From UBA5336 sp964415675 (GTDB lineage Bacteria; Pseudomonadota; Alphaproteobacteria; Caulobacterales; Hyphomonadaceae): DNA of 64,000 nt. Shown in pieces: positions 52,392 to 60,458 of the stretch. Under the pieces are notes generated by a model. That model had not been told where the DNA came from. It did no database searches and saw only the letters and a program-made list of their open reading frames with translations. Each line of letters starts with the position of its first letter. Position 1 is the stretch's first letter. The stretch is taken from NCBI GenBank assembly GCA_964415675.1, contig CAYQBG010000008.1, forward strand, positions 1-64,000, in the 5' to 3' direction. The position numbers and the translations under genes were made by a program.

Positions 52392-53159
52392 CTATTCGCG
52401 CGACATCAGCGACAGGATGATGGTGAACATGTTGTAGAACAGGATGAAGAAGTTCAGCGCACCCCAATTGGTCATCACGGCCATGGATCGGGTATCGCCG
52501 GCAAAGGCGTAATAGCCCTCTTTCAGTTCCTGCGTTTCCCAGGCCACCAGACCGGCCGAGACGAGCAGGATGCCGCCCATGATGGCCAGCTCCAGCATGC
52601 CGGATGGCGGGAACAGAAGGCTGACCAGCGACAGGCCGACCAGGCCGAACAGCGCAATCACGAGGAATGTCCCGATCGGGCGCAGGTCCCGCTTGGTCGT
52701 GTAACCGAACAGCGACAAGGCGCCGAAAGCGGTCGAGGTGACCAGGAAGGCCTTGGTGATGGTCATGTAATCGGCGGCCATGGCAGCCCCGCCGCGCGAG
52801 GTCACGGTCACGCCGCTGGAGGCGATCATGACCCACATGCTCAGGCTCGCGCCAAGCAGGGCGACAATCGTCCAGTAGAGAATGGCTGATCCCGTTGGCG
52901 AGGGATTGCGCATGGTGAAGGCCGAGATCAGGATCAGGGCAATCGGGCCGAACTGGACCACCCAGCGCAAAGGCGTGCCCCAGATGAGCGCGGTCAGCGG
53001 TTCATACGTGCCGACGGCAAATGCGATGAGGCCGGCCAGGGCAATACCCAGAGCCAGCTTGTTATAGACGCCCAGCATGAAGCTGCGCAGGCCGGCATCC
53101 TGAGAGGCGTCCATCGTCCCGGTACGGGCGGCGGCGATAGATCGGTTGAAGTCGTTCAT
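52392..53159 (-). CDS. Bax inhibitor-1 / YccA-family membrane protein
   Basis: A 255-residue inner-membrane protein with seven hydrophobic helices and the BI-1 pattern: a soluble N-terminus ending AGLRSFMLGVYNKLALGIAL, AFLVTSTAFGALSLFGYTTK, RDLRPIGTFLVIALFGLVGL and the terminal NWGALNFFILFYNMFTIILS. Bacterial members (YbhL/YccA) can be calcium- and pH-sensitive channels and interact with FtsH. The terminator follows directly. It is divergent from the aldo-keto reductase gene. Confidence 0.92.
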   Translation of the reverse strand: MNDFNRSIAAARTGTMDASQDAGLRSFMLGVYNKLALGIALAGLIAFAVGTYEPLTALIWGTPLRWVVQFGPIALILISAFTMRNPSPTGSAILYWTIVALLGASLSMWVMIASSGVTVTSRGGAAMAADYMTITKAFLVTSTAFGALSLFGYTTKRDLRPIGTFLVIALFGLVGLSLVSLLFPPSGMLELAIMGGILLVSAGLVAWETQELKEGYYAFAGDTRSMAVMTNWGALNFFILFYNMFTIILSLMSRE

Positions 53160-53324
53160 CAGTCTTTCGAACCCTCATTGGTGTCAAAGGCCCGCGCAAA
53201 CCAGTTTGCGCGGATTAGGGGAAATATGAGGTTTCGCGCGCCATTTCGCAAGGAAAACCGGTTGGCCACACTCGACGGGCATTGCTAGCCTCGGGCGAGA
53301 CTCTCAAGATCAAGGACAGATTTT

Positions 53325-54380
53325 ATGGCGATAGACATGCGCGAGCTTGGGCGGACGGGACTGAAAGTCACCTCTTGCTGCCTCGGCACAATGACCTGGG
53401 GCACACAGAACACGGAGGGCGAAGGTCACCAGCAGATGGATTACGCCCTGGAGCGCGGCGTCAATTTCTGGGACACGGCCGAAATGTACTCCATCCCCCC
53501 TGCCCCGGAGACGCAGGGCAATACCGAGCGAATCATCGGCACCTGGCTCGCGCAGAATCCGGGCAAGCGCAGCGATATTGTCCTCGCCACCAAGATCGCC
53601 GGCCGCTCGAAAATGCTCTGGACGCGTGATGAGGATGTCGAATGGACCCGGCACACGCGCGAGCAGATCGACGAAGCGGTCGAAAAGAGCCTGAAACGCC
53701 TCCAGACTGACTATATCGACCTTTACCAGCTTCACTGGCCCGACCGGCCTGTACCGCTATTCGGGCGCAAGGTGGCAGACAAGGAATATGCCATTGATTA
53801 TGAGCCTTTCGAGGCGATCCTGGAGCACCTGCAACGCCATGTCGAAGCCGGCCGGATCCGCCATATCGGGCTCTCCAACGAAACGCCTTATGGCGTGATG
53901 CGTTTTCTGGCAGAGGCCGAGGCGAAGGGCCTGCCGCGGATGGAGAGCATCCAGAATGTCTACAATCTCGTTTCGCGCAAATATGAGGAAGGCCTCGACG
54001 AGATCACCATGCGCGAACAGGTCAGCCTGCTGGCCTATTCCCCCCTCGCCCAGGGTTATCTGACCGGCAAGTATCGCAAGGGCGCGTTGCCGCAGGGCTC
54101 GCGCAAACAGCTTTTCGACCGGTTGCAGCGTTATGAGAGCCCGCAGGGACAAGCGGCGATCGAGAGCTATCTCGACCTGGCTGACGCACACGGGGTTGAT
54201 CCGTCAGTCATGGCCATCCGGTTCTGCGACACTCGCCCGTTCACCACCTCGACCATTATCGGGGCGACCTCCATGGACCAGTTGAAAACCTGTATCGACG
54301 CTTTCGATTTCGAATGGAGTGAAGAACTCGAAAAGGAAATAGAGGAACTGAACGCAGCACAGCCCTCCCCCTGCCCTTGA
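53325..54380 (+). CDS. Aldo-keto reductase, Tas-like
   Basis: A 351-residue NADPH-dependent oxidoreductase with a TIM-barrel. N-terminal MRELGRTGLKVTSCCLGTMT and WGTQNTEGEG are followed by VNFWDTAEMYS (catalytic Asp and Tyr), LATKIAG (Lys) and YQLHWPDRP (His), which complete the tetrad. It also has GRIRHIGLSNETPYGVMRFL, LLAYSPLAQGYLTGKY and a C-terminal cofactor region TIIGATSMDQLK. The subgroup resembles E. coli Tas. The substrate, probably a small aldehyde or ketone, is unknown. Confidence 0.93.
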   Translation: MAIDMRELGRTGLKVTSCCLGTMTWGTQNTEGEGHQQMDYALERGVNFWDTAEMYSIPPAPETQGNTERIIGTWLAQNPGKRSDIVLATKIAGRSKMLWTRDEDVEWTRHTREQIDEAVEKSLKRLQTDYIDLYQLHWPDRPVPLFGRKVADKEYAIDYEPFEAILEHLQRHVEAGRIRHIGLSNETPYGVMRFLAEAEAKGLPRMESIQNVYNLVSRKYEEGLDEITMREQVSLLAYSPLAQGYLTGKYRKGALPQGSRKQLFDRLQRYESPQGQAAIESYLDLADAHGVDPSVMAIRFCDTRPFTTSTIIGATSMDQLKTCIDAFDFEWSEELEKEIEELNAAQPSPCP

Positions 54381-54479
54381 GCAGTTGGGCCGATTGACTT
54401 CAGTGGCCCGCCGGGTCAGCATCGCGTGAATCGGCGCAGAATCAACAGTGGGCGTCGAGCAAACAGAAGGGGAGACCCC

Positions 54480-54812
54480 ATGGCTGATGCTTCGAAATAC
54501 GAAGAGAATGTAAAGAAATACGCCTCTGGCTACAATCAGAAGGCCGCAGAGAAGATCGTGGGCCATCTCGGCATCGCGCTGCGCAATCGCGATTCCTCGC
54601 TTGTGTCCTGCTCCGACCAGACCGAGCTCGACCGCGTGCGCGAAAAGTGGCTGCGCAAGAAGCTCGGCCTGTCACATTCCGCAGAAGATCTTGATGCGGC
54701 GATCTCGGCCATCTGCGAGAAGCTGAAGCCGGAGGGCGGCAACAAGCAGCGCGTGACCTTCTACTATCTGCTTGCCGAGCATTTCGGAAAGCTCGACGAA
54801 CTGGCCGGCTGA
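54480..54812 (+). CDS. DUF2853 family protein
   Basis: A 110-residue soluble protein. It begins ADASKYEENVKKYASGYNQK and continues with VGHLGIALRNRDSSLVSCSD, EKWLRKKLGLSHSAEDLDAA and RVTFYYLLAEHFGKLDEL, the pattern of DUF2853. The structure is expected to be helical; the function is unknown. The start at 54480 follows AAGGGGAG. A terminator lies 30 bp after the stop. Confidence 0.9.
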   Translation: MADASKYEENVKKYASGYNQKAAEKIVGHLGIALRNRDSSLVSCSDQTELDRVREKWLRKKLGLSHSAEDLDAAISAICEKLKPEGGNKQRVTFYYLLAEHFGKLDELAG

Positions 54813-54841
54813 GCCGCGCCAGTGTCGCACAACCCGAAAGC

Positions 54842-54872
54842 GCCCGGTCGTCAGTCACGGCCGGGCCTTTTT
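54842..54872 (+). terminator. Rho-independent terminator of the DUF2853 gene
   Basis: GCCCGG (54842-54847) and CCGGGC (54861-54866) with an inner CGT/ACG pairing, followed by CTTTTT. A strong stem with a T tract. Confidence 0.9.
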
Positions 54873-54997
54873 GTTCACAAGAGTTGCGGGCGGGTGCAGG
54901 CTGCGTCTTGAGGTCGGCGGCCGGGCACGCCAAATTCACCTCTTACCGGGTGAAACGCGACTGACCGCTCGCCCGTCTTGCAACAGGATGCACGCCT

Positions 54998-56014
54998 TTG
55001 GCTGCCATGCGCATCGGACTGATCGGAACCGGACTTGCGGGACGCCGGCGCATCAAGACGCTGCAGGAGCGGCGCGACTGCGTGCTGGTTGCCACATCCG
55101 CGCCCGGGGACTCCGTGGGTCCGCTGCATTTCCTGGAGCCGGCCGGGCTGCTGCTTCGGGCCGATCTCGACGCGGTCATCTATGCTGGCCCATCGCATGA
55201 CACCGCCCCGATTGTGAGCGCAGCGCTCGGGCGCGGCCTGTCTGTCCTGTCGGCGCGCCCGCCGGGCCTGTCGGTTGAAGACGTGATCACGCTTCGAAAG
55301 GCGGAAGCGCATTCAGATGGCGCGGTGCTGCAATTCAGTTTCCCCCTGCACTATCACGGCTCGGTCACGACTGCGAAGGCGCTTGCGCGCGGGGGCAGTT
55401 TCGGCCGCCTGATCAATATGCGCGCGACCTTTTCCTATATCCGCGAGCCAAAAGTGTCCGGCCGCGGCGGGGTCCTGTTCGACCGGGGCATGCAGATGCT
55501 GGATCTGATGCAGCATTTCGCCGGCCCCTTCAGCGAGGTCAAATCCATGATTTCACAGGATATCTGGGGCGAGCCGGGCGCCGATGACAATGCTTTCGCG
55601 CTCCTGCGCACCCATGAGGGAATCACCGCGCAGCTGCATGCCTCGGCGACCTGGTGGCGCGAGACCTTCCGGCTCGAACTGGGTTTCGAGGAGGGCTATA
55701 TCTGGCTTGATGGCCTGACCCATCCGGCCGGGCGCACCGGCCCGGAAATGCTGATCACCGCGCGTATCGCCCGCGACGCAGAAGGTCGGCCCATTGCCAA
55801 CCCAGATGAGCAGATCCGCGAATTCTCCGCCGATAATTCTCTCGCGCTGGAACTGGCCGATTTCCTTCACGCCGTGCGCGGGCGTGGCCCCGCCCGCAAC
55901 GGCACCTCCCCCCAGGCCTTCGACGCCATGAACATTGTTCAGCGCCTCTATGCCGACGACACAAATTGGCTGCCGGTTCAGCCCGACCCGTCAGACATCG
56001 GCGCCGCAGGATAA
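54998..56014 (+). CDS. Gfo/Idh/MocA-family oxidoreductase
   Basis: A 338-residue NAD(P)-binding protein. The Rossmann opening is AMRIGLIGTGLAGRRRIKTL; the following segment (DAVIYAGPSHDTAPIVSAAL, LSVLSARPPGLSVEDVITLR) matches the Gfo/Idh/MocA N-domain, where EKP is normally the Lys-containing motif and here reads ARP. The C-domain has GRGGVLFDRGMQMLDLMQHF with the family's histidine position lost (usually DxGxHxxD). These changes suggest an altered or non-catalytic member. The TTG start at 54998 has AGGA nine bases upstream; ATG at 55007 is the alternative. The substrate is unknown. Confidence 0.82.
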   Translation: MAAMRIGLIGTGLAGRRRIKTLQERRDCVLVATSAPGDSVGPLHFLEPAGLLLRADLDAVIYAGPSHDTAPIVSAALGRGLSVLSARPPGLSVEDVITLRKAEAHSDGAVLQFSFPLHYHGSVTTAKALARGGSFGRLINMRATFSYIREPKVSGRGGVLFDRGMQMLDLMQHFAGPFSEVKSMISQDIWGEPGADDNAFALLRTHEGITAQLHASATWWRETFRLELGFEEGYIWLDGLTHPAGRTGPEMLITARIARDAEGRPIANPDEQIREFSADNSLALELADFLHAVRGRGPARNGTSPQAFDAMNIVQRLYADDTNWLPVQPDPSDIGAAG

Positions 56015-56027
56015 GCTCCGCGCCTGA

Positions 56028-56654
56028 TCACCGGCCAGCATCCCTGGCGGCCCATTCCCGGCGCGTGATTTCCCAGACCAGCGAGGGCCTGGTCGTGCCG
56101 TCCGGACGGATGCTGGCGACTTCACCCATGCGGCGAAAGCCGAGCGCGTCCAACAGGCGGGCGGTGCGCGGATTGTCAGGTGCGGCCGTCTCGCAGATCA
56201 GGTCGAGCCCCAGCGTGTCGAACATCCAGCTGAAACTGGCTGCTGCGCCGGTGGAGCCCTCGCCCTGCCCCTGGCGTGCCGGATGGATTGCGCCGGCGAG
56301 CTCACCGGCGGCCCATCGCGGCCAGACCTGCACGTCACTATAGCCGGTGATCTGACCGGAAGTATCGAGATTGAGGAACAGAAGGCCGGTTCCCAGCGCG
56401 CGCTCGGCAATATGGGCGTTGATGAACCCCAGCACCGATTGTTGATTCAGCGGCTGCGGCAGCGAATAGATGGGCGCATGCACAGCCGGATCGGCAAGAA
56501 ATTCGACCAGGGCTGGCGCATCACTCTCGCGCGCAAGCCGCGAGGTGCCGCTGCGCCGGGGTGGCAGGATCGCGAGTGAGCGAACGGCTTCACGGATGGC
56601 CTCTGCGCGTTCAGCCGACACTTCGTTCTTTGTAACAGGTATCGTTTCAGTCAT
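56028..56654 (-). CDS. GNAT-family N-acetyltransferase (RimJ/RimL-like)
   Basis: A 208-residue acetyltransferase: TSRLARESDAPALVEFLADP, LLFLNLDTSGQITGYSDVQV, ELAGAIHPARQGQGEGSTGA as the acetyl-CoA loop, and LICETAAPDNPRTARLLDAL followed by GFRRMGEV. The layout is RimJ/RimL-like, suggesting acetylation of a protein N-terminus or small amine. The start at 56654 overlaps the arfB stop by 8 bp, so it is translationally coupled to that gene. Confidence 0.88.
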   Translation of the reverse strand: MTETIPVTKNEVSAERAEAIREAVRSLAILPPRRSGTSRLARESDAPALVEFLADPAVHAPIYSLPQPLNQQSVLGFINAHIAERALGTGLLFLNLDTSGQITGYSDVQVWPRWAAGELAGAIHPARQGQGEGSTGAAASFSWMFDTLGLDLICETAAPDNPRTARLLDALGFRRMGEVASIRPDGTTRPSLVWEITRREWAARDAGR

Positions 56655-57087
56655 CGCGCTCCACCTTGCCGCGCAGGGCCTTGGTTTCGCCGCGCTGCTT
56701 TTTTGCATTCAGGCGCCGTCGGACAGACCCTGCCGTCGGCCGTGTCGAGATGCGCCGTTTTGGCCGTTCGGCCGCGCGCGCAATCATATCGGCCAGACGC
56801 TCGCGCGCGGCAACACGGTTGTGCGACTGGCGACGATGCTCGCGCGCCTCGACAATAATGTCGCCCTCCCGCGTCAGACGAGTGCGCCACAGCCGCCGGA
56901 AGCGAGCCTTTACCGGCGCCGGCAAGGAAGAGTGATCAACATTCCAGCGCAGCTGGACGGCGGTGGCGACCTTGTTGACATTCTGCCCGCCCGGCCCCGA
57001 GGCTTGAATAAACTGTTCGCTCAGTTCCCAGGCCGGGACGCTCAGCGTCTCGCTGATCCTGAGGTCCCCGGAGGGCTCTCCAGTCAT
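56647..57087 (-). CDS. arfB: Alternative ribosome-rescue factor / peptidyl-tRNA hydrolase ArfB (YaeJ)
   Basis: A 146-residue release-factor-like protein with the catalytic GGQ in QASGPGGQNVNKVATAVQLR. It ends in the basic tail (RISTRPTAGSVRRRLNAKKQ, then RGETKALRGK) that enters the empty mRNA channel of stalled ribosomes. Length and tail match ArfB. It hydrolyses peptidyl-tRNA on stalled ribosomes. It is cotranscribed with the GNAT gene that overlaps its 3' end and divergent from the RcnB-like gene. Confidence 0.95.
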   Translation of the reverse strand: MTGEPSGDLRISETLSVPAWELSEQFIQASGPGGQNVNKVATAVQLRWNVDHSSLPAPVKARFRRLWRTRLTREGDIIVEAREHRRQSHNRVAARERLADMIARAAERPKRRISTRPTAGSVRRRLNAKKQRGETKALRGKVERDD

Positions 57088-57216
57088 GTTAACATTCCGT
57101 TCAGCTACAATTCAGTCCGCATTCCTCATAACATGACCCAGAATAAACGAGCAGTATGCTTCGCCAGATTCTGCAGAATTCGGAAACTGGCGCGGCGTGG
57201 AAAGGAACGCTCCGCC

Positions 57217-57894
57217 ATGTCCATTCTCAGGAAACTCGCTGGCTCGCTGGCAGCGCTGGCCCTTATTGCCGGCTTTGCGGCGCCCACCGCCTCTGCTCAA
57301 CGCGATGATCGTGTCCGCGGCGAACGAAGTCTGAGCCATGACCGTCATGAGGGACGACGCGACCATGGCCGTCGCGGGGGTAATGACTATCGCCATCACC
57401 GCAAAGACAGTCGCCGCGACCGGGGCTATCGTGGCCATGACAAGCGCGATCGGGGCGGGCGTTACGAGTATCGCCGTGACCGGAAATACCAGGGCGATCG
57501 CCGCCACCATGCGCGGCCCTATAAAAATCATAAGCGATACAACTATCATGACCGGCGGCACCGCAGCCATACGGTGCGCCCGCCGGTCCATCATTACGGA
57601 TACAAGACCCGGCGCGCCTATAATCATCACTATAACCGGCCATATGACAATTACCGCCACTACAAGCCGCGCGTGAAGTACCACAAGCCGCGTTATGTGG
57701 CGCGCTATCGGGTCGGCGGGCGTTATGGCTATGGCAGCCACACTGTCGTGATCCGCGATTATCGCAGTCATGGGCTCTACCATCCCCCGCGCGGCTATCA
57801 CTGGGTGCGCGATCACGACCGGGGCGATGCGATCCTGTGTTCGGTGACGAGCGGGGCGATTATCGGGCTCGTCATCGGCGCCCTGTCCTATTGA
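57217..57894 (+). CDS. RcnB-like exported His/Arg/Tyr-rich protein
   Basis: A 225-residue exported protein. The signal peptide ends PTASAQ. The long middle is extremely rich in His, Arg, Tyr, Asp and Lys (RHHARPYKNHKRYNYHDRRH). The C-terminus has the RcnB pattern HPPRGYHWVRDHDRGDAIL, then VTSGAIIGLVIGALSY. E. coli RcnB is a periplasmic nickel/cobalt homeostasis protein, and the His richness fits metal binding; many alphaproteobacterial members are uncharacterised. The start follows AAAGGAACGC. The reading opposite this gene is a composition artefact. Confidence 0.85.
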   Translation: MSILRKLAGSLAALALIAGFAAPTASAQRDDRVRGERSLSHDRHEGRRDHGRRGGNDYRHHRKDSRRDRGYRGHDKRDRGGRYEYRRDRKYQGDRRHHARPYKNHKRYNYHDRRHRSHTVRPPVHHYGYKTRRAYNHHYNRPYDNYRHYKPRVKYHKPRYVARYRVGGRYGYGSHTVVIRDYRSHGLYHPPRGYHWVRDHDRGDAILCSVTSGAIIGLVIGALSY

Positions 57895-57953
57895 GGCTGG
57901 CGGGCGATGAATTCGTTCATTGCCTGTTAGGCCGAACATCTGCTTAATTCGAA

Positions 57954-57976
57954 GTGTCCGTGAATTTCTCGGACAC
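57954..57976 (+). promoter_or_regulatory. Leader hairpin upstream of the mini-gene
   Basis: GTGTCCG (57954-57960) pairs with CGGACAC (57970-57976) over a 9-nt loop. It lies about 20 bp before the extended ribosome binding site, so it would be in the leader of the mini-gene transcript. Confidence 0.55.
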
Positions 57977-58011
57977 ACTCGGTTATCAACCAGCAGAAAG
58001 GAGGTGATCCA

Positions 58012-58092
58012 ATGTCAAGTGAGAAACCAGGAGCGGCGATTGGGTCCGTTCTTTCCGGTGGCGACGCGGAGCAGCCTCTGCGCGGCATCTGA
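58012..58092 (+). CDS. 26-codon mini-gene with an extended (16-base) Shine-Dalgarno sequence
   Basis: ATG at 58012 opens a 26-codon frame (MSSEKPGAAIGSVLSGGDAE, then QPLRGI) ending TGA at 58090-58092. Immediately upstream, AGAAAGGAGGTGATCC (57995-58010) complements the 3' end of 16S rRNA (GGATCACCTCCTTTCT) along its whole length, one base before the start codon. Normal sites use 4-7 bases and 5-9 nt spacing; this one is so strong and so close that it may trap 30S subunits as well as initiate. A terminator ends the unit. Whether the peptide itself matters is unknown. Confidence 0.6.
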   Translation: MSSEKPGAAIGSVLSGGDAEQPLRGI

Positions 58093-58142
58093 TAGAACAA
58101 CAGGTCGGGTCTGATGGCCCGGCCGGGAACCAAGAGCCAATC

Positions 58143-58180
58143 CGGCTCACGGGAGCCGCCCCCAGGAGGGGCGGCTCTTG
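58143..58180 (+). terminator. Terminator with an overlapping competing hairpin
   Basis: GAGCCGCCCC (58153-58162) and GGGGCGGCTC (58168-58177) form a 10-bp stem with a 5-nt loop, followed by TTGTCGTTT. CGGCTC (58143-58148) can pair instead with GAGCCG (58153-58158), which would break the terminator stem. This is an attenuator-like arrangement. Confidence 0.75.
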
Positions 58181-58463
58181 TCGTTTGGAGAAAGATTTTC
58201 CACGCTTGTCATACAGGCGTCATATTCTCAGGACATAAGCCCGATCCCGGCTATAGGCGCCGGGCCATGAAACCGGAGCCACATATGCGGCAGACAGACA
58301 ATTCGACAAACGTCTGCCCCCGATTGCGAGGGGGCTGTCAGCCGCCTCCGCGCGATGGCCGGTGAGGACTGACCTGACAAGAAGAACAGACTGAAACACG
58401 CGGGTTGGCCGGTAACGGCAGGTGCCGAATTGTGCCGTCTCCCGCCCGGATCAGGAGGTCGTC

Positions 58464-59504
58464 ATGGCTGACGGAATGCGGTTTCGCGCGTCCAGAACCC
58501 GAGCGCAGGCGGCGCCTTCCCCGCTGCTGCAATTCCTCGCCGGCCCACATGCCGAGGCGATTGCAGAGCTCTGGCCGGCCCCGCACAAGGGCTTCCTTGC
58601 CCTGCCCGCCGCGCGTCGCCACGCTGCGGCGATCCTGCTGGCACGCGGCGAGAACGACCCCGAAGGCATGGCCCGGGGCCTGGAACGCCAGCGTGACAGC
58701 GAAGTCGCGGTGCGGCTGGTCGGCGAGAATGTGCCCGGCCTGATGAAGGCCATGGCACGTCTCGGCGAGACCCAGTGGCAGATGCGCGATTATGAGCGCT
58801 TTATCGGGCTCTTCCTGGAGCCTGAGGCCGGGCGTGTGCTGCGTCACATGGCGGAGATCCGCCCGGCGCAGCTGGCCCTGATCCATGCGCTGCCGAGCGT
58901 CCTGCGTGAGGCTACGATTGTGGAGAAGGTGCCCGGCGGGGCCGCGGCGCGTGACCTTGCGCTGGCCTTCCGCCTGGCCCTGATGATTCAGGGTGAGGGG
59001 GAACGCAACCGGCTGGCCACAGCCTGGAAGCGGGCCAGGAGCCCGGCTGCACTGTTCGAGAAGGCGGCCCATGCGCTGGCGCCGGTTCGCCTTGGCGGGC
59101 CGGACCCGGTGCCCGCGCCGGGCAAGCCGTTCGAGCAGGTCACCACGCGCAAGGCGCTGGAGGCCGTGGCGCTGGAGTTCCAGAACTGCCTGCGTGATTT
59201 CATGCAGGATATCGTGAATGGTCGGATGGCTGTCTTCGCCTGGCGCGGGGCACCCAAAATGGCCGTGGCGATCCGCTGGGACCCGGCCGGCTGGCGTCTG
59301 GCGGAAGCCGAGACTGTGGCCAATGAAGAGGCCCCCGAGGAGGCCCTGCATGAGGTCGTCCTGGCCCTGCAGGCGGTGGGTGTACGCACCGGTCCGTCGA
59401 CCTGGGGCCTGGCGCGGCGCCTGCACGGGCACCCGCACGGCAACGCCACCGAGATCGGCGAGACCTGGCGTGACCGGCTGGAGCTCGGCGATCTGTGGGA
59501 CTGA
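58464..59504 (+). CDS. Hypothetical protein with a PcfJ-like segment
   Basis: A 346-residue, Ala/Arg/Glu-rich soluble protein with no signal peptide. The N-terminal two thirds is helical (FLALPAARRHAAAILLARGE, EIRPAQLALIHALPSVLREA). The segment ALEFQNCLRDFMQDIVNGRM, then AVFAWRGAPKMAVAIRWDPA, ending in an Asn-Glu pair, resembles the PcfJ-like domain of phage and integrative-element proteins; I infer this from pattern only. It follows the super-SD mini-gene after 371 bp. Function unknown. Confidence 0.7.
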   Translation: MADGMRFRASRTRAQAAPSPLLQFLAGPHAEAIAELWPAPHKGFLALPAARRHAAAILLARGENDPEGMARGLERQRDSEVAVRLVGENVPGLMKAMARLGETQWQMRDYERFIGLFLEPEAGRVLRHMAEIRPAQLALIHALPSVLREATIVEKVPGGAAARDLALAFRLALMIQGEGERNRLATAWKRARSPAALFEKAAHALAPVRLGGPDPVPAPGKPFEQVTTRKALEAVALEFQNCLRDFMQDIVNGRMAVFAWRGAPKMAVAIRWDPAGWRLAEAETVANEEAPEEALHEVVLALQAVGVRTGPSTWGLARRLHGHPHGNATEIGETWRDRLELGDLWD

Positions 59505-59510
59505 TACCAA

Positions 59511-59540
59511 GCTGCATGGATCATCATCGATCCATGCAGC
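59511..59540. terminator. Perfect 11-bp inverted repeat after the hypothetical gene
   Basis: GCTGCATGGAT (59511-59521) and ATCCATGCAGC (59530-59540), loop CATCATCG. It lies 7 bp past the stop. It has no T tract and can act as a hairpin in either direction. Confidence 0.6.
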
Positions 59541-59584
59541 ACGCGGCCAAAGTTTCGGGCAATCTTTCTCGGCATGCCCGTGCC

Positions 59585-59621
59585 CCATCCTCGAGAGCGC
59601 GAAGCGCGTCTCCAAGGATGG
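59585..59621. terminator. Second hairpin between convergent genes
   Basis: CCATCCT (59585-59591) and AGGATGG (59615-59621) enclose GCGC-GAA-GCGC with GAGA/TCTC pairing, giving a nearly continuous 37-nt hairpin between the hypothetical gene and xthA. Confidence 0.6.
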
Positions 59622-59678
59622 AGATACCCACCGCAGGCCTGAGCCACCGGATGGTCGCGGACCTCGTTTCCCTGCGCC

Positions 59679-60458
59679 CTAAGGCTCGAACACGCCGATG
59701 ACCGGGACATGATCGGACGGCTTTTTCAGCTCGCGGGCCTTGCGGTAGATCTCGACGCCGGCGAGCTGGTCGGCGGCCTGCGGGCTGCACAGGAGGTGGT
59801 CGATCCTTATGCCATGATCCTTGGCCCAGGCGCCGCCCTGATAGTCCCAGAAACTGTATTGATGCGCGCGCCCATCCAGGGTTTCGAAGGCTTCGGTAAA
59901 GCCGACCCACAGGAGCTTGCGGAAGGCTGCACGCGTATCCGGCAGGCCGAGCGCATCATCGGCCCACAGGGACATGTCCCAGCAATCCTCATCGCGCGGG
60001 ATGCAATTATAATCACCGGCGAGCACGAATGCCTCCTCCAGCGCGAGCCGCTCGCGCGCATGGTCGGCCAGGCGCTCCATCCAGGCGAGCTTATAGTCAT
60101 ATTTCGGCCCCGGCGCGGGATTGCCATTGGGCAGGTAGAGCGAGGCGACACGCATCGGGTGCGGGCCGGCGACAACCGCCTCGACATAGCGCGCCTGGTC
60201 ATCATCGGGGTCGCCGGGCAGGCCCTTCTCGACATCTTCGAGCGGATGTTTCGAGAGCAGCGCGACGCCATTGTAACTCTTCTGGCCATGCACCGCGCAG
60301 TTCCAGCCGGCCTCCTCCAGTTCGAGATAGGGGAAGGCATCAGCCTCACATTTCAGCTCCTGAAGCGCGACGACATCACAGTCGATGGCGCCCAGCACCT
60401 CCATCACGGTGGGCAGGCGCGCCTTGATCGAGTTCACGTTCCATGTGGCAATTCTCAT
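59679..60458 (-). CDS. xthA: Exodeoxyribonuclease III (AP endonuclease)
   Basis: A 259-residue ExoIII/APE1 family enzyme for base-excision repair. MRIATWNVNSIKARLPTVME carries the N-terminal Asn; LQELKCE has the metal-binding Glu; SLYLPNGNP, GDYNCIPRDEDCWD, RIDHLLCSP and SDHVPVIG with the catalytic Asp-His follow in order. The length is typical. The gene stands alone, convergent with the hypothetical gene at 58464. Confidence 0.96.
   Translation of the reverse strand: MRIATWNVNSIKARLPTVMEVLGAIDCDVVALQELKCEADAFPYLELEEAGWNCAVHGQKSYNGVALLSKHPLEDVEKGLPGDPDDDQARYVEAVVAGPHPMRVASLYLPNGNPAPGPKYDYKLAWMERLADHARERLALEEAFVLAGDYNCIPRDEDCWDMSLWADDALGLPDTRAAFRKLLWVGFTEAFETLDGRAHQYSFWDYQGGAWAKDHGIRIDHLLCSPQAADQLAGVEIYRKARELKKPSDHVPVIGVFEP

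Larger units (their letters stand above)
57895..58463 (+). other. Intergenic stretch holding the super-SD mini-gene unit
   Basis: 569 bp between the RcnB-like gene and the hypothetical gene at 58464. A compact unit at 57920-58177 contains a possible promoter (TTGCCT, 18 bp, TTAATT), a leader hairpin, the 26-codon gene and a terminator. The part from 58180 to 58463 shows no further gene or strong structure. Confidence 0.6.

Noticed and set aside
57112..57978. 288-codon minus-strand frame opposite the RcnB-like gene
   Set aside because: It looks like a hydrophobic membrane protein only because it is the complement of His/Arg/Tyr codons; the plus-strand gene has a signal peptide and the RcnB C-terminus.
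57995..58010. Possibility that the 16-base match is a relic of the 16S rRNA gene end on the minus strand
   Set aside because: Similarity to the 16S end stops abruptly at the match boundaries, with no neighbouring rRNA sequence, while an ATG and open frame follow at once.
58338..59615. 425-codon minus-strand frame opposite the PcfJ-like gene
   Set aside because: No ribosome site or domain; the plus-strand reading has a consistent helical composition and a start with supporting context. Some doubt remains because neither product is characterised.
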